Numbered from the stretch's first letter, positions 7,122-17,932 are shown. The stretch: 64,000 nt of DNA from Spirirestis rafaelensis WJT71-NPBG6 (GCA_019359015.1 JAHHID010000032.1:1-64000); one strand, 5' to 3'. Numbers and translations are program-made. Notes: generated by a model not told the origin, from the sequence alone.

Positions 7122-10100
7122 ATGATGAAAGACAATCCTCATTCTCAATACCCCAACAACCTTACAGTCGCCGAGTACCACGAACTCGCCGTCGGTAGTG
7201 CCATCCATCACGCGCTTATCGAGCGCAATTTCATCCACATCGAAGGCGTATTAGTTTACTCGTACTTATTTATTTCCGAGCAAATAAAGCGCAAAAATGC
7301 CGGTCGAGTCACCGACAGCTTCTTAAAACAGTACCAACACGCCGAATTGGGTGGATTGTGGATTAGCGGACTCGACCCCCAAAATAACTGGCAACCAATG
7401 GAATGGGGGCGCTTTAAGCCCACCAAGCCCCGGATTAATGCTTCAAAAAGCAAACTCGTCAAATACGAGTCACCACCCAAAACCCCCAACCGCGTCACTT
7501 ACTTCGATATTCCCGACTGCATTTGGGATTTAGTCCTCAAGCGGTATAGTATCAAGTGCAATAATTCTCCCCTCTCGTCGCGCCTTACTGATAGGCTACA
7601 TCCGCTCCTATTTTGGGAGTGGGTTATTCGTCACCCGGAAATCCCCATAATCCTTTGCGAAGGGGAAAAGAAAGCAGCTTGTTTGTTAAGTCTTGGGTTT
7701 GTAGCGATCGCACTGCCCGGTATTTGGAACGGACGAGTTGGTAAAAAAGACTTAGACGAACGCCTGCATCCCGATTTACTGCCTTTAGCACAACCCGGAC
7801 GCAAATTTATCATCCTCTTCGACTACGAAACCAACCCTAAAACCCGTTGGTCGGTCTTTCAAGCCACCCTACGTACAGGCAAGGCAATAGAAGCGGCTCT
7901 ATGCGTCTGCGAGGTGGCTCAACTCCCCGGAATGGAGAAAGGGGTCGATGACTTCGTAGTAGCCCGTGGTGACGATGCTAGCGCCCTCTTAACCGCCATC
8001 GTTGACGATGCCAAAACCCTCACAGATTATCAGCGATCGTTCTACATCAGCCACAGAGGACTAAGCAACAAATACGAACCACACGTTCGGGTAAATGTCA
8101 AGTATTTATCTGAATCAGTTGAATTACCAGAATCAGGACTGGTAGTATTAGACAGCGATATGGGAACCGGCAAAACCGAGTTGCTCTCAAAATGGCGTGA
8201 CTCTCATCCCCAAGCGCGGTTCCTCAACAACGGGCATCGGGTTAACTTGTTGAAAAACCTGGCTAATCGTCTCAAAACCGAAATGTACTCGGATTTGGGT
8301 TACACAGGTTTAGCCAAGGCTACTGCCCTCAGCATCACCATCGATAGCTTGCATAAGCTTTGCACCGATTCCCTCACCTACGGCTGCGTGTTTATCGATG
8401 AAGCTTGCCAGTATCTGACTCACCTGCTGCACAGCAAAACCTGTAAAGAACATCGGGCTGAAATTTTAGAAGTTCTGGAATATATCGTGTATAATGCGCC
8501 CTTGGTTGTAATTGCCGACGCGCATATGGACGACGTGACAGTGGACTTCTTCCGGGCAATGCGTCCACCAGAGGAAAAACCGTTCATTATCAAAAATGAG
8601 TGGAAAAATGGCGATCGCCTAATTCACTGGTACGAAGGAGATAATTCTTCTGCCATAGTTGCCCAAATTTCGGCAGCGCTGATGAGGGGTGAGAAAATTA
8701 TGGTGGTTTCTGACTCTAAGCGCTTTATTAAGAAACTTGAAAAGTCGCTCTCTATGCCCCTTGTTGTGGAGGCTAGCAACGCAGATCCTAGTTTGCAACC
8801 ACCGCTTGCAAATGACAATATTTCTGACGATACCTCACGATTATTTCTAAAGATAGATGACAAAAAAACGTCGGGTGTTAAAGCATCGCAATTACCTCTA
8901 AAGACAGATGACAAAAAAACGTCAGATATCAATCAGCCGCTACGAGTTTGGGCGATTCACTCAGAAAACTCCGGCAGTGAAGAAAACGTTGCCTTCATCA
9001 AGGATATAACCAACGCTGTAAAGGGTCTAGATGCCCTTTTAGCATCCCCTAGCCTGGGAACTGGGGTGGACATACCTGAATATCATTTTGACGCTGTTTT
9101 TGGCGTTTTTCACGCGGTTTCCCAAACGGCTACCGAATGCGCTCAACAACTTTGGCGCTATCGTCCCAACGTCCCGATTCACGTTTGGGTAGCTCCGCGT
9201 CCGCCTTTTGGCTATAAAGACACCAATGCCAGTAAAATTAAGGAGCGGTTGCTGCAAACCAACGAAATGACGGCTTTCCTGATCAGGATTGACCGTGAAA
9301 CAGGACGAAGAGGTGCTGAAAAAGACTGGGCGCTTGATGCGTACTGTCAAATAATGGCGAAGCGTCACCAATCTATCAACAACTTGCGGGCTGATTTACG
9401 CAACCTGCTAACGGAGATGGGTAACGTAATTATCCCAGTGGGTGAGTCGGAAAATAAACTTGCCCAAAAGCAACTAAAAAATGCTGGCATTGCCCTAGAC
9501 GCTGCGTATTATGCTGCGGTTGCTTCTTCCAACGAAATTTCGGCTACTGAGTATCGGCAACGTACTAGTAAAGATTATTTATCACCCGAAGAAATTTATG
9601 AGTGCGAGAAATTCCGCATCAAAGATGCTTACGGGATGGAGGTAACTTCAACACTGGTACAAAAAGACAACAGTGGGAAATTAATTCGGGCGATCGCTGA
9701 CTTGGAGGCAATTTTATCTGAGCCAGATGGTACAATTGTTGACCCAAATACTGGTGATAAATACCCTGCACCACCAACAATTGTGGCAGATAAAGACCGC
9801 CAGGAGCGTTTGAAGATGGCGTTGTGTATGGACTGGGGGAATTATTCGGCTTCTTGGTTGGCTAGGTTTAATTTGGGACTGCATGATATTCTCAAACGTT
9901 TAGTAGCGGGTGTTGAGGTTACCGCGAGTGACCCTGATTTGGTGAGGATGACTGAAATTGCCTCTTCTTGTGCGTCTCATGTTAAGGCGATTTTAGGGTT
10001 TACGGTTCCCCCAAAGAGCAAACCTATATGGTTGTTGGGAACGCTGCTATCTCAATTGGGATTAAAACTGGTTAACCATAAAGTGGGTACTCGGGGTAAA

Positions 10101-10580
10101 CAAGTTAAATACCACTTGCTGTCTCAAGAGGAATTAGACTTTGCGCTATCGGTAATACGATACCGCGAACACAAGCGACAAGCAAAAGAAGAACGGATTA
10201 GGCAAGTCGTAGAAGAACAACGGCGATATCAAGCCAGATTGCAGTTACAGTATGGGATTGCACCGCCAAACAGCCCCGTATCCACCCCCCCCCCTAATTC
10301 TATAGTTCCACCCCTAGGGGAGGGGGTGGATACCGAAGTTGAAAACATCGATTTTGTCGATTTGGAACCCGAAGATGGCGATTCTACACCAATTAGAGAT
10401 TGTGTCCAACAACTGCGCTCTGGCATTAAGCATGGGGTTGATGCCATTAAAGATATCCTCCAACGTTGGAGTGAAGATCGTCGGTGGTGTGCTGTGCTAC
10501 TGCTGGAGAAAATTGCATCAAGTGAACTACGTATGTTAGAACAAATGATGCCACAGTTTTATACGTGGTTGAGTTTGTAA
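7122..10580 (+). CDS. CyRepA1-type plasmid replication protein (primase-helicase)
   Basis: 1152 residues with GAGG just before ATGATG. The N-terminal third carries a DUF3854/TOPRIM-like region (IPIILCEGEKKAACLLSLG, then KFIILFDYET), expected to act in primer synthesis. A P-loop (GTGKT, residues 348-352) and DEAC (426-429) begin a helicase-like ATPase; SLGTGVDIPEYHFDAVFG resembles a late helicase motif. This order matches cyanobacterial CyRepA1 proteins such as the one on Synechocystis pSYSA. Two 51-bp repeats (near 8847 and 8898) duplicate a KTDDKKTS linker, and a C-rich inverted repeat (10278-10333) encodes a Pro-rich linker near the C terminus. The iteron region upstream is its likely target. 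Confidence 0.85.
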   Translation: MMKDNPHSQYPNNLTVAEYHELAVGSAIHHALIERNFIHIEGVLVYSYLFISEQIKRKNAGRVTDSFLKQYQHAELGGLWISGLDPQNNWQPMEWGRFKPTKPRINASKSKLVKYESPPKTPNRVTYFDIPDCIWDLVLKRYSIKCNNSPLSSRLTDRLHPLLFWEWVIRHPEIPIILCEGEKKAACLLSLGFVAIALPGIWNGRVGKKDLDERLHPDLLPLAQPGRKFIILFDYETNPKTRWSVFQATLRTGKAIEAALCVCEVAQLPGMEKGVDDFVVARGDDASALLTAIVDDAKTLTDYQRSFYISHRGLSNKYEPHVRVNVKYLSESVELPESGLVVLDSDMGTGKTELLSKWRDSHPQARFLNNGHRVNLLKNLANRLKTEMYSDLGYTGLAKATALSITIDSLHKLCTDSLTYGCVFIDEACQYLTHLLHSKTCKEHRAEILEVLEYIVYNAPLVVIADAHMDDVTVDFFRAMRPPEEKPFIIKNEWKNGDRLIHWYEGDNSSAIVAQISAALMRGEKIMVVSDSKRFIKKLEKSLSMPLVVEASNADPSLQPPLANDNISDDTSRLFLKIDDKKTSGVKASQLPLKTDDKKTSDINQPLRVWAIHSENSGSEENVAFIKDITNAVKGLDALLASPSLGTGVDIPEYHFDAVFGVFHAVSQTATECAQQLWRYRPNVPIHVWVAPRPPFGYKDTNASKIKERLLQTNEMTAFLIRIDRETGRRGAEKDWALDAYCQIMAKRHQSINNLRADLRNLLTEMGNVIIPVGESENKLAQKQLKNAGIALDAAYYAAVASSNEISATEYRQRTSKDYLSPEEIYECEKFRIKDAYGMEVTSTLVQKDNSGKLIRAIADLEAILSEPDGTIVDPNTGDKYPAPPTIVADKDRQERLKMALCMDWGNYSASWLARFNLGLHDILKRLVAGVEVTASDPDLVRMTEIASSCASHVKAILGFTVPPKSKPIWLLGTLLSQLGLKLVNHKVGTRGKQVKYHLLSQEELDFALSVIRYREHKRQAKEERIRQVVEEQRRYQARLQLQYGIAPPNSPVSTPPPNSIVPPLGEGVDTEVENIDFVDLEPEDGDSTPIRDCVQQLRSGIKHGVDAIKDILQRWSEDRRWCAVLLLEKIASSELRMLEQMMPQFYTWLSL
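10278..10333. repeat. Inverted repeat within the replication gene
   Basis: GTATCCACCCCC (10278-10289) and GGGGGTGGATAC (10322-10333) form a perfect 12-bp inverted repeat with a 32-bp spacer, encoding PVSTPPPNSIVPPLGEGVDTE. It includes a run of ten C. It looks like a small palindromic insertion tolerated in a linker of the protein. Confidence 0.55.
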
Positions 10581-10865
10581 CTATCTAATTGCTCTCCAAA
10601 TTACGGCATTGTCGGTCGAGTCACGGAGGTGGCACAGTTTCTGCTGCCAATATTTTTTATGTACGCCCCATTGGTCACAAGTTAAGGCTCTTTGGCAGTT
10701 GTCGCGTGCGAGTCCCAATCGAACAGGAATGTACGCGCTTGGCTACAAGCCTTATCTACAGAACGTTATAGCTATAGGATTCGCCAAAGTCATCTAGATC
10801 ACGTAGAGGACGAAGTTCACCCCGCTTCAAATGTTCAGAAGACATTCAGAAGGCAGAAGGCAGGA

Positions 10866-11069
10866 GGCAGAAGGCACTTATAGAACCCACCCTTACTCAT
10901 AGTGGGATTGTAACAAGGACTATTGTCTTCTGGCAGAAACTTCCCCCAGAGAGCTTTGCGTTTTATACCGTCCGTGCAAGCCATCTTAAGTATAATTATT
11001 GATTTTGAATCGGCTTTAAACCCACAAAGTAAGTTTTTATTAATACTCTTAACATAAGTGCCTTCTGCC
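10866..11069. repeat. 204-bp segment bounded by a 16-bp inverted repeat
   Basis: GGCAGAAGGCACTTAT (10866-10881) and ATAAGTGCCTTCTGCC (11054-11069) are perfect complements. The left end continues into GGCAGAAGGCAGGAGGCAG tandem heptamer-like repeats (10850 onward), typical of cyanobacterial intergenic repeats. The interior has no frame or motif I recognise. The rest of 10581-11080 holds no identifiable gene. Confidence 0.5.
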
Positions 11070-11079
11070 CTGGACCCTC

Positions 11080-11371
11080 TGCCTTTCTTTGTAAACTGAT
11101 AACGTCCCAACATATTGATATGCTTGTATCCGAGAGGAGAGAGCCGCGATAAATCCTCAGACCTCGGACTTTACTTCCACCCCCAGGTCTCGCAGTTGCT
11201 TTACCGCCGCATCTAAGTAGTTCGTATTCCATAATACCAGCACATTCTCCACCAGCCCCAGAGCGCCCAGTTGGTCTTCTTGACCTTCACGGTAGCGTTG
11301 ACGCACTTCACCCCCTTGTCCGTGGAAAGTCACCCTGGCTAAACTGTGGCGACCTTCTCCTCGGTTAAGTT
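11080..11371 (-). pseudogene. tnpA: Tn3-family transposase C-terminal remnant
   Basis: Minus-strand translation reads RGEGRHSLARVTFHGQGGE, VRQRYREGQEDQLGALGL, VLWNTNYLDAAVKQLRDLG and, after a frame change near 11160, EDLSRLSPLGYKHINMLGRYQF. These are the highly conserved last ~95 residues of Tn3-family transposases. The start, the catalytic core upstream and the extreme C terminus are missing, so it is inactive. It is evidence of past Tn3-type transposition next to the replication gene. No terminal repeats are recognisable. Confidence 0.85.
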
Positions 11372-11703
11372 AGGTAGAGGTCTAGTTTAGTATTTACTTG
11401 GTTACGCGTTAAGGGACAAGTTAAGGGAGTTGAAAAAACAGACATTAGCGCTCAAATACTATTTGTTGCTCAAATTTTCGGAGTAGCTTCATAACTGGTT
11501 CTGATTTATACAGAGCTTTTGTCCTTTGCAAGTTTTTGCAATACAACCCTCATAATTAGGTTGACTTGGGCTTACACTTGAACTGTCTCTAAGCCAGATA
11601 CAGACTGCTTTTCAAATTTTCGGACAAGTCTATTTAGCAAGTAAACTAAGTAGTTAATTATAGTTATCATTCTAACAAGGAGAATTACTGTATAGTTTGA
11701 GGT

Positions 11704-14700
11704 ATGCCAGATTATCCTCTCAAGAGTTGCTTTATGATTGCTCTACCTGGTATTGCCATCCAAAACAAGATATATGAAAGTTCTAATTCTATAGTTTATC
11801 GGGGCATCAGAGACGATGGAGTAGGGATCGTCGTAAAAATGCTAAAGCTTGATTATCCCTCACCTCAAGAAATAACCCGTTACAGACAGGAATATAAAAT
11901 TATCCGTTCCCTCACAGTGGAAGGAGTGGTGAAGGCATACAGCCAGCAGGACTATCAACGCACTCTGGTAATTCTATTAGAAGATTTTGGGGGAGAGTCG
12001 CTAGAGCAATGGATGCACAAGCGCCCAGATATCTTCTGCCCCATGCCTTTATCCCAATTTTTAAGTATTGCGATCGCCCTGAGCGACATTTTGGGCAGAA
12101 TCCATACAGCCAATATCATTCATAAAGATATCAACCCTGGAAACATAGTCCTGAATCTGGATACTGGTATTGTCAAAATTATTGACTTTGGAATTGCCAC
12201 CCAATTTAACCGCACGAATCCGACTTTCAAAAGTCCTCATGTTTTAGAAGGGACACTCGCATACCTATCTCCAGAGCAAACCGGGCGGATGAACCGTTTG
12301 CTCGATTACCGGACTGATTTCTACTCGCTGGGCGTGACATTTTACGAACTGCTCACCGGACAACTACCATTTACCACCACAGACGTGCTGGAGCTAGTCC
12401 ATTGTCATATTGCCAAACATCCTATTCCGCCTAATGAAATAAATACAATGATTCCCAAGCCAGTTTCAGATATTATTCTCAAACTGATGGCGAAAAACGC
12501 TGAAAATCGCTATCAAAGTGCCTGGGGCATCAAAGCGGATTTAGAAATCTATGCTGAACAATTAGAAGAAATCGGTCAAATCTCTAGCATTCAACTGGCG
12601 CTTCAAGACGTTTGTGATCGGTTTCAAATTCCTCAAAAACTGTATGGACGGGATAAGGAAGTTGCAATATTACTGGCGGCGTTTGATCGCGTAGCTTGTC
12701 CGGAGGACAATCGTGTAGCGTCTCCAGAGTCAAATTCCGTTGCTGCTTTACCAAACAATTCAGAAACAACTTCACAAAAGGAACAAACGGGCAACCCAAA
12801 ATTCCAAGTTGAAATGATGTTGGTATCTGGCTACGCTGGCATTGGCAAATCAGCATTAGTGCAGGAAATTTATAAACCAATCACCCAAAAGCGTGGCTAT
12901 TTTATCTCTGGTAAATTCGATCAATTTCAGCGCAATATTCCCTACAGTGCGATCGCGGTTGCCCTGCAAAAATTGGTACGGCAATTACTTAGTGAGCCAG
13001 ACGAGTATGTGCAACAGTGGCAAGCGCAACTTCTAACGGCTCTGGGAAGCAACGGACAAATCATCATTGATGTGATCCCAGAAGTTGAATTGATTATCGG
13101 CAAGCAGCCGCCTGTAATGGAAGTTGGAGCAACTGAAGCTCAAAATCGCTTTCATCGGATTTTTGGGCAATTTGTGCGGGTGTTTTGTTCAGAATCACAT
13201 CCCCTAGTGATATTTTTAGATGATTTGCAATGGATAGACTCAGCAACGCTGAATTTAATTGAGTTGATGCTGCTGGATGAGCAAGCCCAATCACTATTTT
13301 TGATTGGAGCTTATCGAGATAATGAAGTAAATCCAACGCATCCATTAGCATTAATGCTAGAGAGACTGCGAAAACAAGGGGCAGTGCTTCAGGAAATTAT
13401 CTTAGCACCCTTAACGCTGGGTCCGTTGAATCAGTTGATTGCCGAGACGCTGCATCGGAATGCAGACATCATTCGTCCCTTAGCTGAGTTAGTTTTGCGT
13501 AAAACTGAAGGCAATCCGTTCTTTGTCAATGAATTTTTGAGAATGCTGTATAGCGAGAATCTGCTGACATTTGATGCTGAACACTTATGCTGGCAATGGA
13601 ACATAGCTGATATTCAAGCCCAGGATATTACCGATAATGTGGTGGAGTTGCTACTGAGCCAGTTAAATAAATTACCAGAAAACACACAGCAAATTCTCCA
13701 GTTAGCAGCTTGTATCGGTGCTGAATTTAATTTAGATACTCTATCGATTGTTTGTGATAAACCACCTGAAAAGGTTTTTCAAGATTTACTAGCAGCCATA
13801 CAAGTTGGATTAATTCAACCACTATCTGAATTAGATGAAAACTTGTTAGTTCAAGAATATAAGTTTTTGCACGATCGCGTACAGCAAGCTGCATACGCCT
13901 TAATCGATGAGTCGCAAAAACAAATTGTTCATTTACAAATTGGTCGCAATCTCCTCGGAAAAACTTTGCCAGAGAGACTATCAGACCGACTGTTTGAAAT
14001 TGTCGATCATCTTAATCATGGAATTGAGCTTGTCACAGATCAACTAGAACGCAATGAAATTGCTAGATTAAATTTAATCACAGGACAGAAAGCAAAAGCT
14101 GCGATCGCCTATAGTATGGCTCAAAAATATTTAGCCGCAGCCAGAGTTTGGCTAGCAGCTTCTAGCTGGCAAACAAACTACGATCTGACATTAGAGTTAT
14201 ATTTAGAAACAACAGAAGTTGCATATTTGTGTGGCAATTTTGAGCAGGTAGAATACTGGGTTGCGATCATTCTGCAAGAAGCCAAAACAGTTCTTGATAT
14301 CGTAAAAGTGTACGAGGTTAAGATTCAAACTGACATCGCACAAAACCAGTTCTTAAAGGCGATCAATACGGCATTGCAAGTGTTGCAGCAATTGGGAATC
14401 AGTTTTCCTGAAACGCCCAGCCACTCAGATATTCAACTTGAACTTGATGCCATCACCTCCTGCTTCAGCCAGAAACCAATTAGGGATTTAATTTATTTAC
14501 CAGAAATGATTGAGCCAAAGCAATTGGCGACGATGCGAATTCTATCAAGCATCATGATTGTTGCCCGATTTGCTGCTCCCTATCTAATGTTTCTACTTGC
14601 ATCTAAGCAGGTCAACTTATCAATCCAATATGGTAATACCTTTGTATCTGCCTTTGCGTATGCTGCCTTTGGATTAGTTCTTTGCATAAGAGTTGGAGAT

Positions 14701-17700
14701 ATTCAGTCTGGCTACGAGTTTGGACAGCTTGCTCTAACACTATTGTCACAGCCGCATGCCCATACGCTCAAAGCTAGGACGTTGTACATCCTAAATTACT
14801 ACATCATCCACTGGAAAGAACATATTAGAGAGTCACTGCAACCTTTACTAGAAGGCTATCAAAGTGGGCTGGAAACTGGGGACTTGGAGTCGGCTGCCTG
14901 TTGCGCTTACGTGTACTGCTACAACTCCTTTCGCGCTGGCAAGGAACTCTCGGAACTTGAACGCGAAATGACGACATATTGTGAAGCAATTCGTCAACTC
15001 AAACAGGAAGCAGTACTCACTTGGCTTCGAATATGTTATCAATCTGTCTTAAATTTGATGGGAACCTCGGTCAATCCATGCCATTTCATCAAAGACTCGT
15101 GCCAGGAGAATAAGCTCCCACAACAACAAATCGATGAAGACGTAATACATCTTGTACATTTCGATGAACTTTTCCTGTGCTATCTATTTTCTGAGTATAC
15201 TCAAGCAGTTGAAAATTCAACTCTAGTGGAAGCTGATTTAAGCAGAGAAAAAGCAACCCTCCTTGCTCCCCTCTATCATTTCTATAGCTCTCTAGCGAAA
15301 CTTGCAACATATCCTAAAAGCAGTCCTCAAGTACAAGCGGAAATCCTCAACAAAGTTGCCCTTAGTCAAGAGAAGATGAAATATTGGGCAGATCATGCAC
15401 CCATGAATTATTTGCATAAATACCATTTAGTTGAAGCTGAAAAAGCACGAATCTTAGGTCGATTTTTTGAAGCAGAAGAATTGTATGAACAAGCAATTAT
15501 TAGTGCTAAACACAACGAGTATCTTCAAGAAGAAGCCTTATCCTATGAATTAGCCGCTAAACATTACTTGGCCAGGGGTAGGGCAAAAATTGCCCAAACA
15601 TACATGAAGGAGGCTCACTATTGCTATGAGCGGTGGGGGGCAATGGCAAAAGTCAAAGATTTAGAAACTCGCTACCCACAGCTATTTTCTCAGTCATCAA
15701 CTGTAGCTGATACGCCCATCAATATGATCTCTGGAACCACCTCTAATACCTTAGACATCGCTTTTGATTTGGCGGCGATAATAAAAGCATCTCAAGCGAT
15801 TTCGAGCGAAATTGAACTGGAGCAGTTACTCACTTCCTTGATGCAGATATTAATTGAGAATGCTGGGGCACAAACTGGATGTTTGCTTTTAGAAAACTCA
15901 GGAGAATGGATGATTGAGGCTGCTTGTGAACTCAACGACGGTGAAGCTGCCTATGCTACGCGAGTGCTACAGTCGATTCGATTGACAAATCAACTGCCCA
16001 AATCAATCATTCAGTATGTGATTCGCACTCATGAATCTGTTATCCTGAATGATGCAACTCGTGAAGGTGATTTCACCAATGAGCCATACATTCAGCACAA
16101 TCAAGCTCAGTCATTGCTTTGTTTGCCGCTGTTGAAACAAAGTAAGCTCGTCGGCGTGTTGTATTTGGAAAATCGATTAGCAACTGGAGTATTTACACCT
16201 GCACGAGCAGAAGTGTTGGATCTACTTTCAACCCAGGCAGCGATCGCGATCGAAAATGCCAGACTTTATTCAAAGCTACGCGCCAGCGAAAGCAAAATGA
16301 CTCAATTTCTAGAAGCAGTTCCGGTCGGCATTGCCGTCATTGATGCGACGGGTCGCCCTTACTATGCCAATCAACGGGGCATTCATCTCATGGGCAAAGG
16401 GATTGATCCTGGCGTACCGCCGGATCAAATCGCAGAGGCTTATCAATTTTATGTGACGGGAACGGATCAAATCTACCCTACTGAAAAAATGCCAATCATC
16501 CGGGCGTTGAGCGGCGAACGCACTACGATTGATGACGTAGAAATTCGCCAAAATAACCAAACGATCCCCGTTGAGGTGTGGGGCACTCCCGTCTTTGACG
16601 AACAAGGGAAGGTGGCTTATGCGATCGCAGCTTTTGAAGATATCACAGAGCGGAAACAAGCAGAAGACCTCTTAGCGAATTACAACCGTACTCTAGAGCA
16701 ACAGGTCGCTCAAAGGACAGCGGCGTTACAGCAAAGCGAAGCCGCACTGCGTCATCAAGAACAGGAATTACGACTGATCGCCGACGCACTACCAGCATTG
16801 ATTAGCTATGTAGATGCCAATCGTTGCTATCAATTTATCAACCGTACCTATGAGATTTGGTTTAAGCGTAGTCGTGATGAAATTTTGGGCAAGCCTGTTT
16901 ATGGGCTTTTAGGTGAGACAGTTTATCCAATATTTGAGCCGTCTATTAATCAAGTGTTTGAAGGGCAAACTGTAGCCCTGGAAGCAGAAATCCCTTCTTC
17001 GCTTGGTACACGCTGCATCAGCGTGACCTTAATCCCCGATTTCGATCACAATGCTCAAGTGAGAGGCTTCTACAGTCTCATGACAGACATTAGCGATCGC
17101 AAACTCGCTGAAGCAGCGTCCATTCTGGAAGAACGCAACCGGATGGCGCGAGAAATTCATGATACGTTAGCCCAATCTTTCACAGGCATTCTGCTGCAAG
17201 TCGGAGCAGCAACGCAAGTGCTGGGCGACGATCGCCAAACAACTCAGGAACATCTGGAAATGCTGGAAATGATTGATGAACTGGCACGCATTGGGCTTTC
17301 TGAGGCACGGCGATCGGTGTCAGCACTCCGTCCTCAGCTATTGGAGGAGGGCAATTTACATAGCGCCCTTCATCGCCTTGTGACTCAAATGAAAGCCTCT
17401 GCCAATACGGATGTTACCTACCAAATCAAAGGCACAGCCTATCCAATGCCCGCCGAGGTTGAAAATAATTTACTACGAATTGGACAGGAAGCATTAACCA
17501 ATGCCATAAAATATGCTGATGCTGGCAAAATTCGTGTTGAGTTGGTGTATGAAAACACACAATGTATCCTGCGGGTTAAAGACGATGGGCGGGGTTTTGG
17601 GGTTAGTAGTATCCCAGATATTGGCGGATTTGGATTGTTGGGAATGAGCGAGCGGGCAGAACAGCTGGGAGCGCAACTGAGGATTCAGAGCCAACCTGGA

Positions 17701-17739
17701 CAAGGAACAGAAATTGTTGTCATTGTCAATCGAAATTAA
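11704..17739 (+). CDS. Giant hybrid Ser/Thr kinase - AAA ATPase - GAF - PAS - histidine kinase
   Basis: 2011 residues. Residues ~16-275 are a Ser/Thr kinase domain (HKDINPGN at 140-147, DFG at 161-163, LSPEQ). An AAA-type ATPase follows (Walker A GYAGIGKS at 376-383, Walker B IFLDD), then a TPR-like helical region (~750-1330), a GAF domain (~1365-1530), two PAS domains with a coiled coil between them, and a HisKA_3/HATPase module with the phosphoacceptor in REIHDTLAQ (His1819) and N and G boxes (NALTNAIKYA, DDGRGFG). Such hybrids are common in filamentous cyanobacteria. The NarL-type regulator 194 bp downstream is the obvious partner. A short repeat-derived stretch (VACPEDNRVASPES) lies near residue 330. 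The ligand is unknown. Confidence 0.92.
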   Translation: MPDYPLKSCFMIALPGIAIQNKIYESSNSIVYRGIRDDGVGIVVKMLKLDYPSPQEITRYRQEYKIIRSLTVEGVVKAYSQQDYQRTLVILLEDFGGESLEQWMHKRPDIFCPMPLSQFLSIAIALSDILGRIHTANIIHKDINPGNIVLNLDTGIVKIIDFGIATQFNRTNPTFKSPHVLEGTLAYLSPEQTGRMNRLLDYRTDFYSLGVTFYELLTGQLPFTTTDVLELVHCHIAKHPIPPNEINTMIPKPVSDIILKLMAKNAENRYQSAWGIKADLEIYAEQLEEIGQISSIQLALQDVCDRFQIPQKLYGRDKEVAILLAAFDRVACPEDNRVASPESNSVAALPNNSETTSQKEQTGNPKFQVEMMLVSGYAGIGKSALVQEIYKPITQKRGYFISGKFDQFQRNIPYSAIAVALQKLVRQLLSEPDEYVQQWQAQLLTALGSNGQIIIDVIPEVELIIGKQPPVMEVGATEAQNRFHRIFGQFVRVFCSESHPLVIFLDDLQWIDSATLNLIELMLLDEQAQSLFLIGAYRDNEVNPTHPLALMLERLRKQGAVLQEIILAPLTLGPLNQLIAETLHRNADIIRPLAELVLRKTEGNPFFVNEFLRMLYSENLLTFDAEHLCWQWNIADIQAQDITDNVVELLLSQLNKLPENTQQILQLAACIGAEFNLDTLSIVCDKPPEKVFQDLLAAIQVGLIQPLSELDENLLVQEYKFLHDRVQQAAYALIDESQKQIVHLQIGRNLLGKTLPERLSDRLFEIVDHLNHGIELVTDQLERNEIARLNLITGQKAKAAIAYSMAQKYLAAARVWLAASSWQTNYDLTLELYLETTEVAYLCGNFEQVEYWVAIILQEAKTVLDIVKVYEVKIQTDIAQNQFLKAINTALQVLQQLGISFPETPSHSDIQLELDAITSCFSQKPIRDLIYLPEMIEPKQLATMRILSSIMIVARFAAPYLMFLLASKQVNLSIQYGNTFVSAFAYAAFGLVLCIRVGDIQSGYEFGQLALTLLSQPHAHTLKARTLYILNYYIIHWKEHIRESLQPLLEGYQSGLETGDLESAACCAYVYCYNSFRAGKELSELEREMTTYCEAIRQLKQEAVLTWLRICYQSVLNLMGTSVNPCHFIKDSCQENKLPQQQIDEDVIHLVHFDELFLCYLFSEYTQAVENSTLVEADLSREKATLLAPLYHFYSSLAKLATYPKSSPQVQAEILNKVALSQEKMKYWADHAPMNYLHKYHLVEAEKARILGRFFEAEELYEQAIISAKHNEYLQEEALSYELAAKHYLARGRAKIAQTYMKEAHYCYERWGAMAKVKDLETRYPQLFSQSSTVADTPINMISGTTSNTLDIAFDLAAIIKASQAISSEIELEQLLTSLMQILIENAGAQTGCLLLENSGEWMIEAACELNDGEAAYATRVLQSIRLTNQLPKSIIQYVIRTHESVILNDATREGDFTNEPYIQHNQAQSLLCLPLLKQSKLVGVLYLENRLATGVFTPARAEVLDLLSTQAAIAIENARLYSKLRASESKMTQFLEAVPVGIAVIDATGRPYYANQRGIHLMGKGIDPGVPPDQIAEAYQFYVTGTDQIYPTEKMPIIRALSGERTTIDDVEIRQNNQTIPVEVWGTPVFDEQGKVAYAIAAFEDITERKQAEDLLANYNRTLEQQVAQRTAALQQSEAALRHQEQELRLIADALPALISYVDANRCYQFINRTYEIWFKRSRDEILGKPVYGLLGETVYPIFEPSINQVFEGQTVALEAEIPSSLGTRCISVTLIPDFDHNAQVRGFYSLMTDISDRKLAEAASILEERNRMAREIHDTLAQSFTGILLQVGAATQVLGDDRQTTQEHLEMLEMIDELARIGLSEARRSVSALRPQLLEEGNLHSALHRLVTQMKASANTDVTYQIKGTAYPMPAEVENNLLRIGQEALTNAIKYADAGKIRVELVYENTQCILRVKDDGRGFGVSSIPDIGGFGLLGMSERAEQLGAQLRIQSQPGQGTEIVVIVNRN

Positions 17740-17792
17740 TAATTATTAAACCAACAACATTTTAAACGCAAAGTGTAGTAATTCAAGTTCTA

Positions 17793-17903
17793 ATACCAAT
17801 TTTAGAAAAGAATGAGTGTGGATGCCAACTTTGAAACCCATGCTAAATCTGAATTTCTTCTCTACAAGACGTTGCACGAAAATTTTGAATTTTGAATTGG
17901 TAT
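17793..17903. mobile_element. MITE-like element with ATACCAATT ends, copy 1
   Basis: ATACCAATT (17793-17801) and AATTGGTAT (17895-17903) bound a 111-bp non-coding segment between the sensor kinase and its regulator, with TA next to the left end. Ends of this type mark small IS630-related MITEs in Nostocales. A second copy with the same ends is at 26855. It may affect expression of the response regulator. Confidence 0.6.
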
Positions 17904-17932
17904 AAGTTTGTAGTTTCAATTTTTTAATAATT

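Noticed and set aside
10589-10883. Small plus-strand frames after the replication gene
   Set aside because: They overlap in different frames, have no ribosome binding sites or recognisable motifs, and lie in repeat-rich debris.
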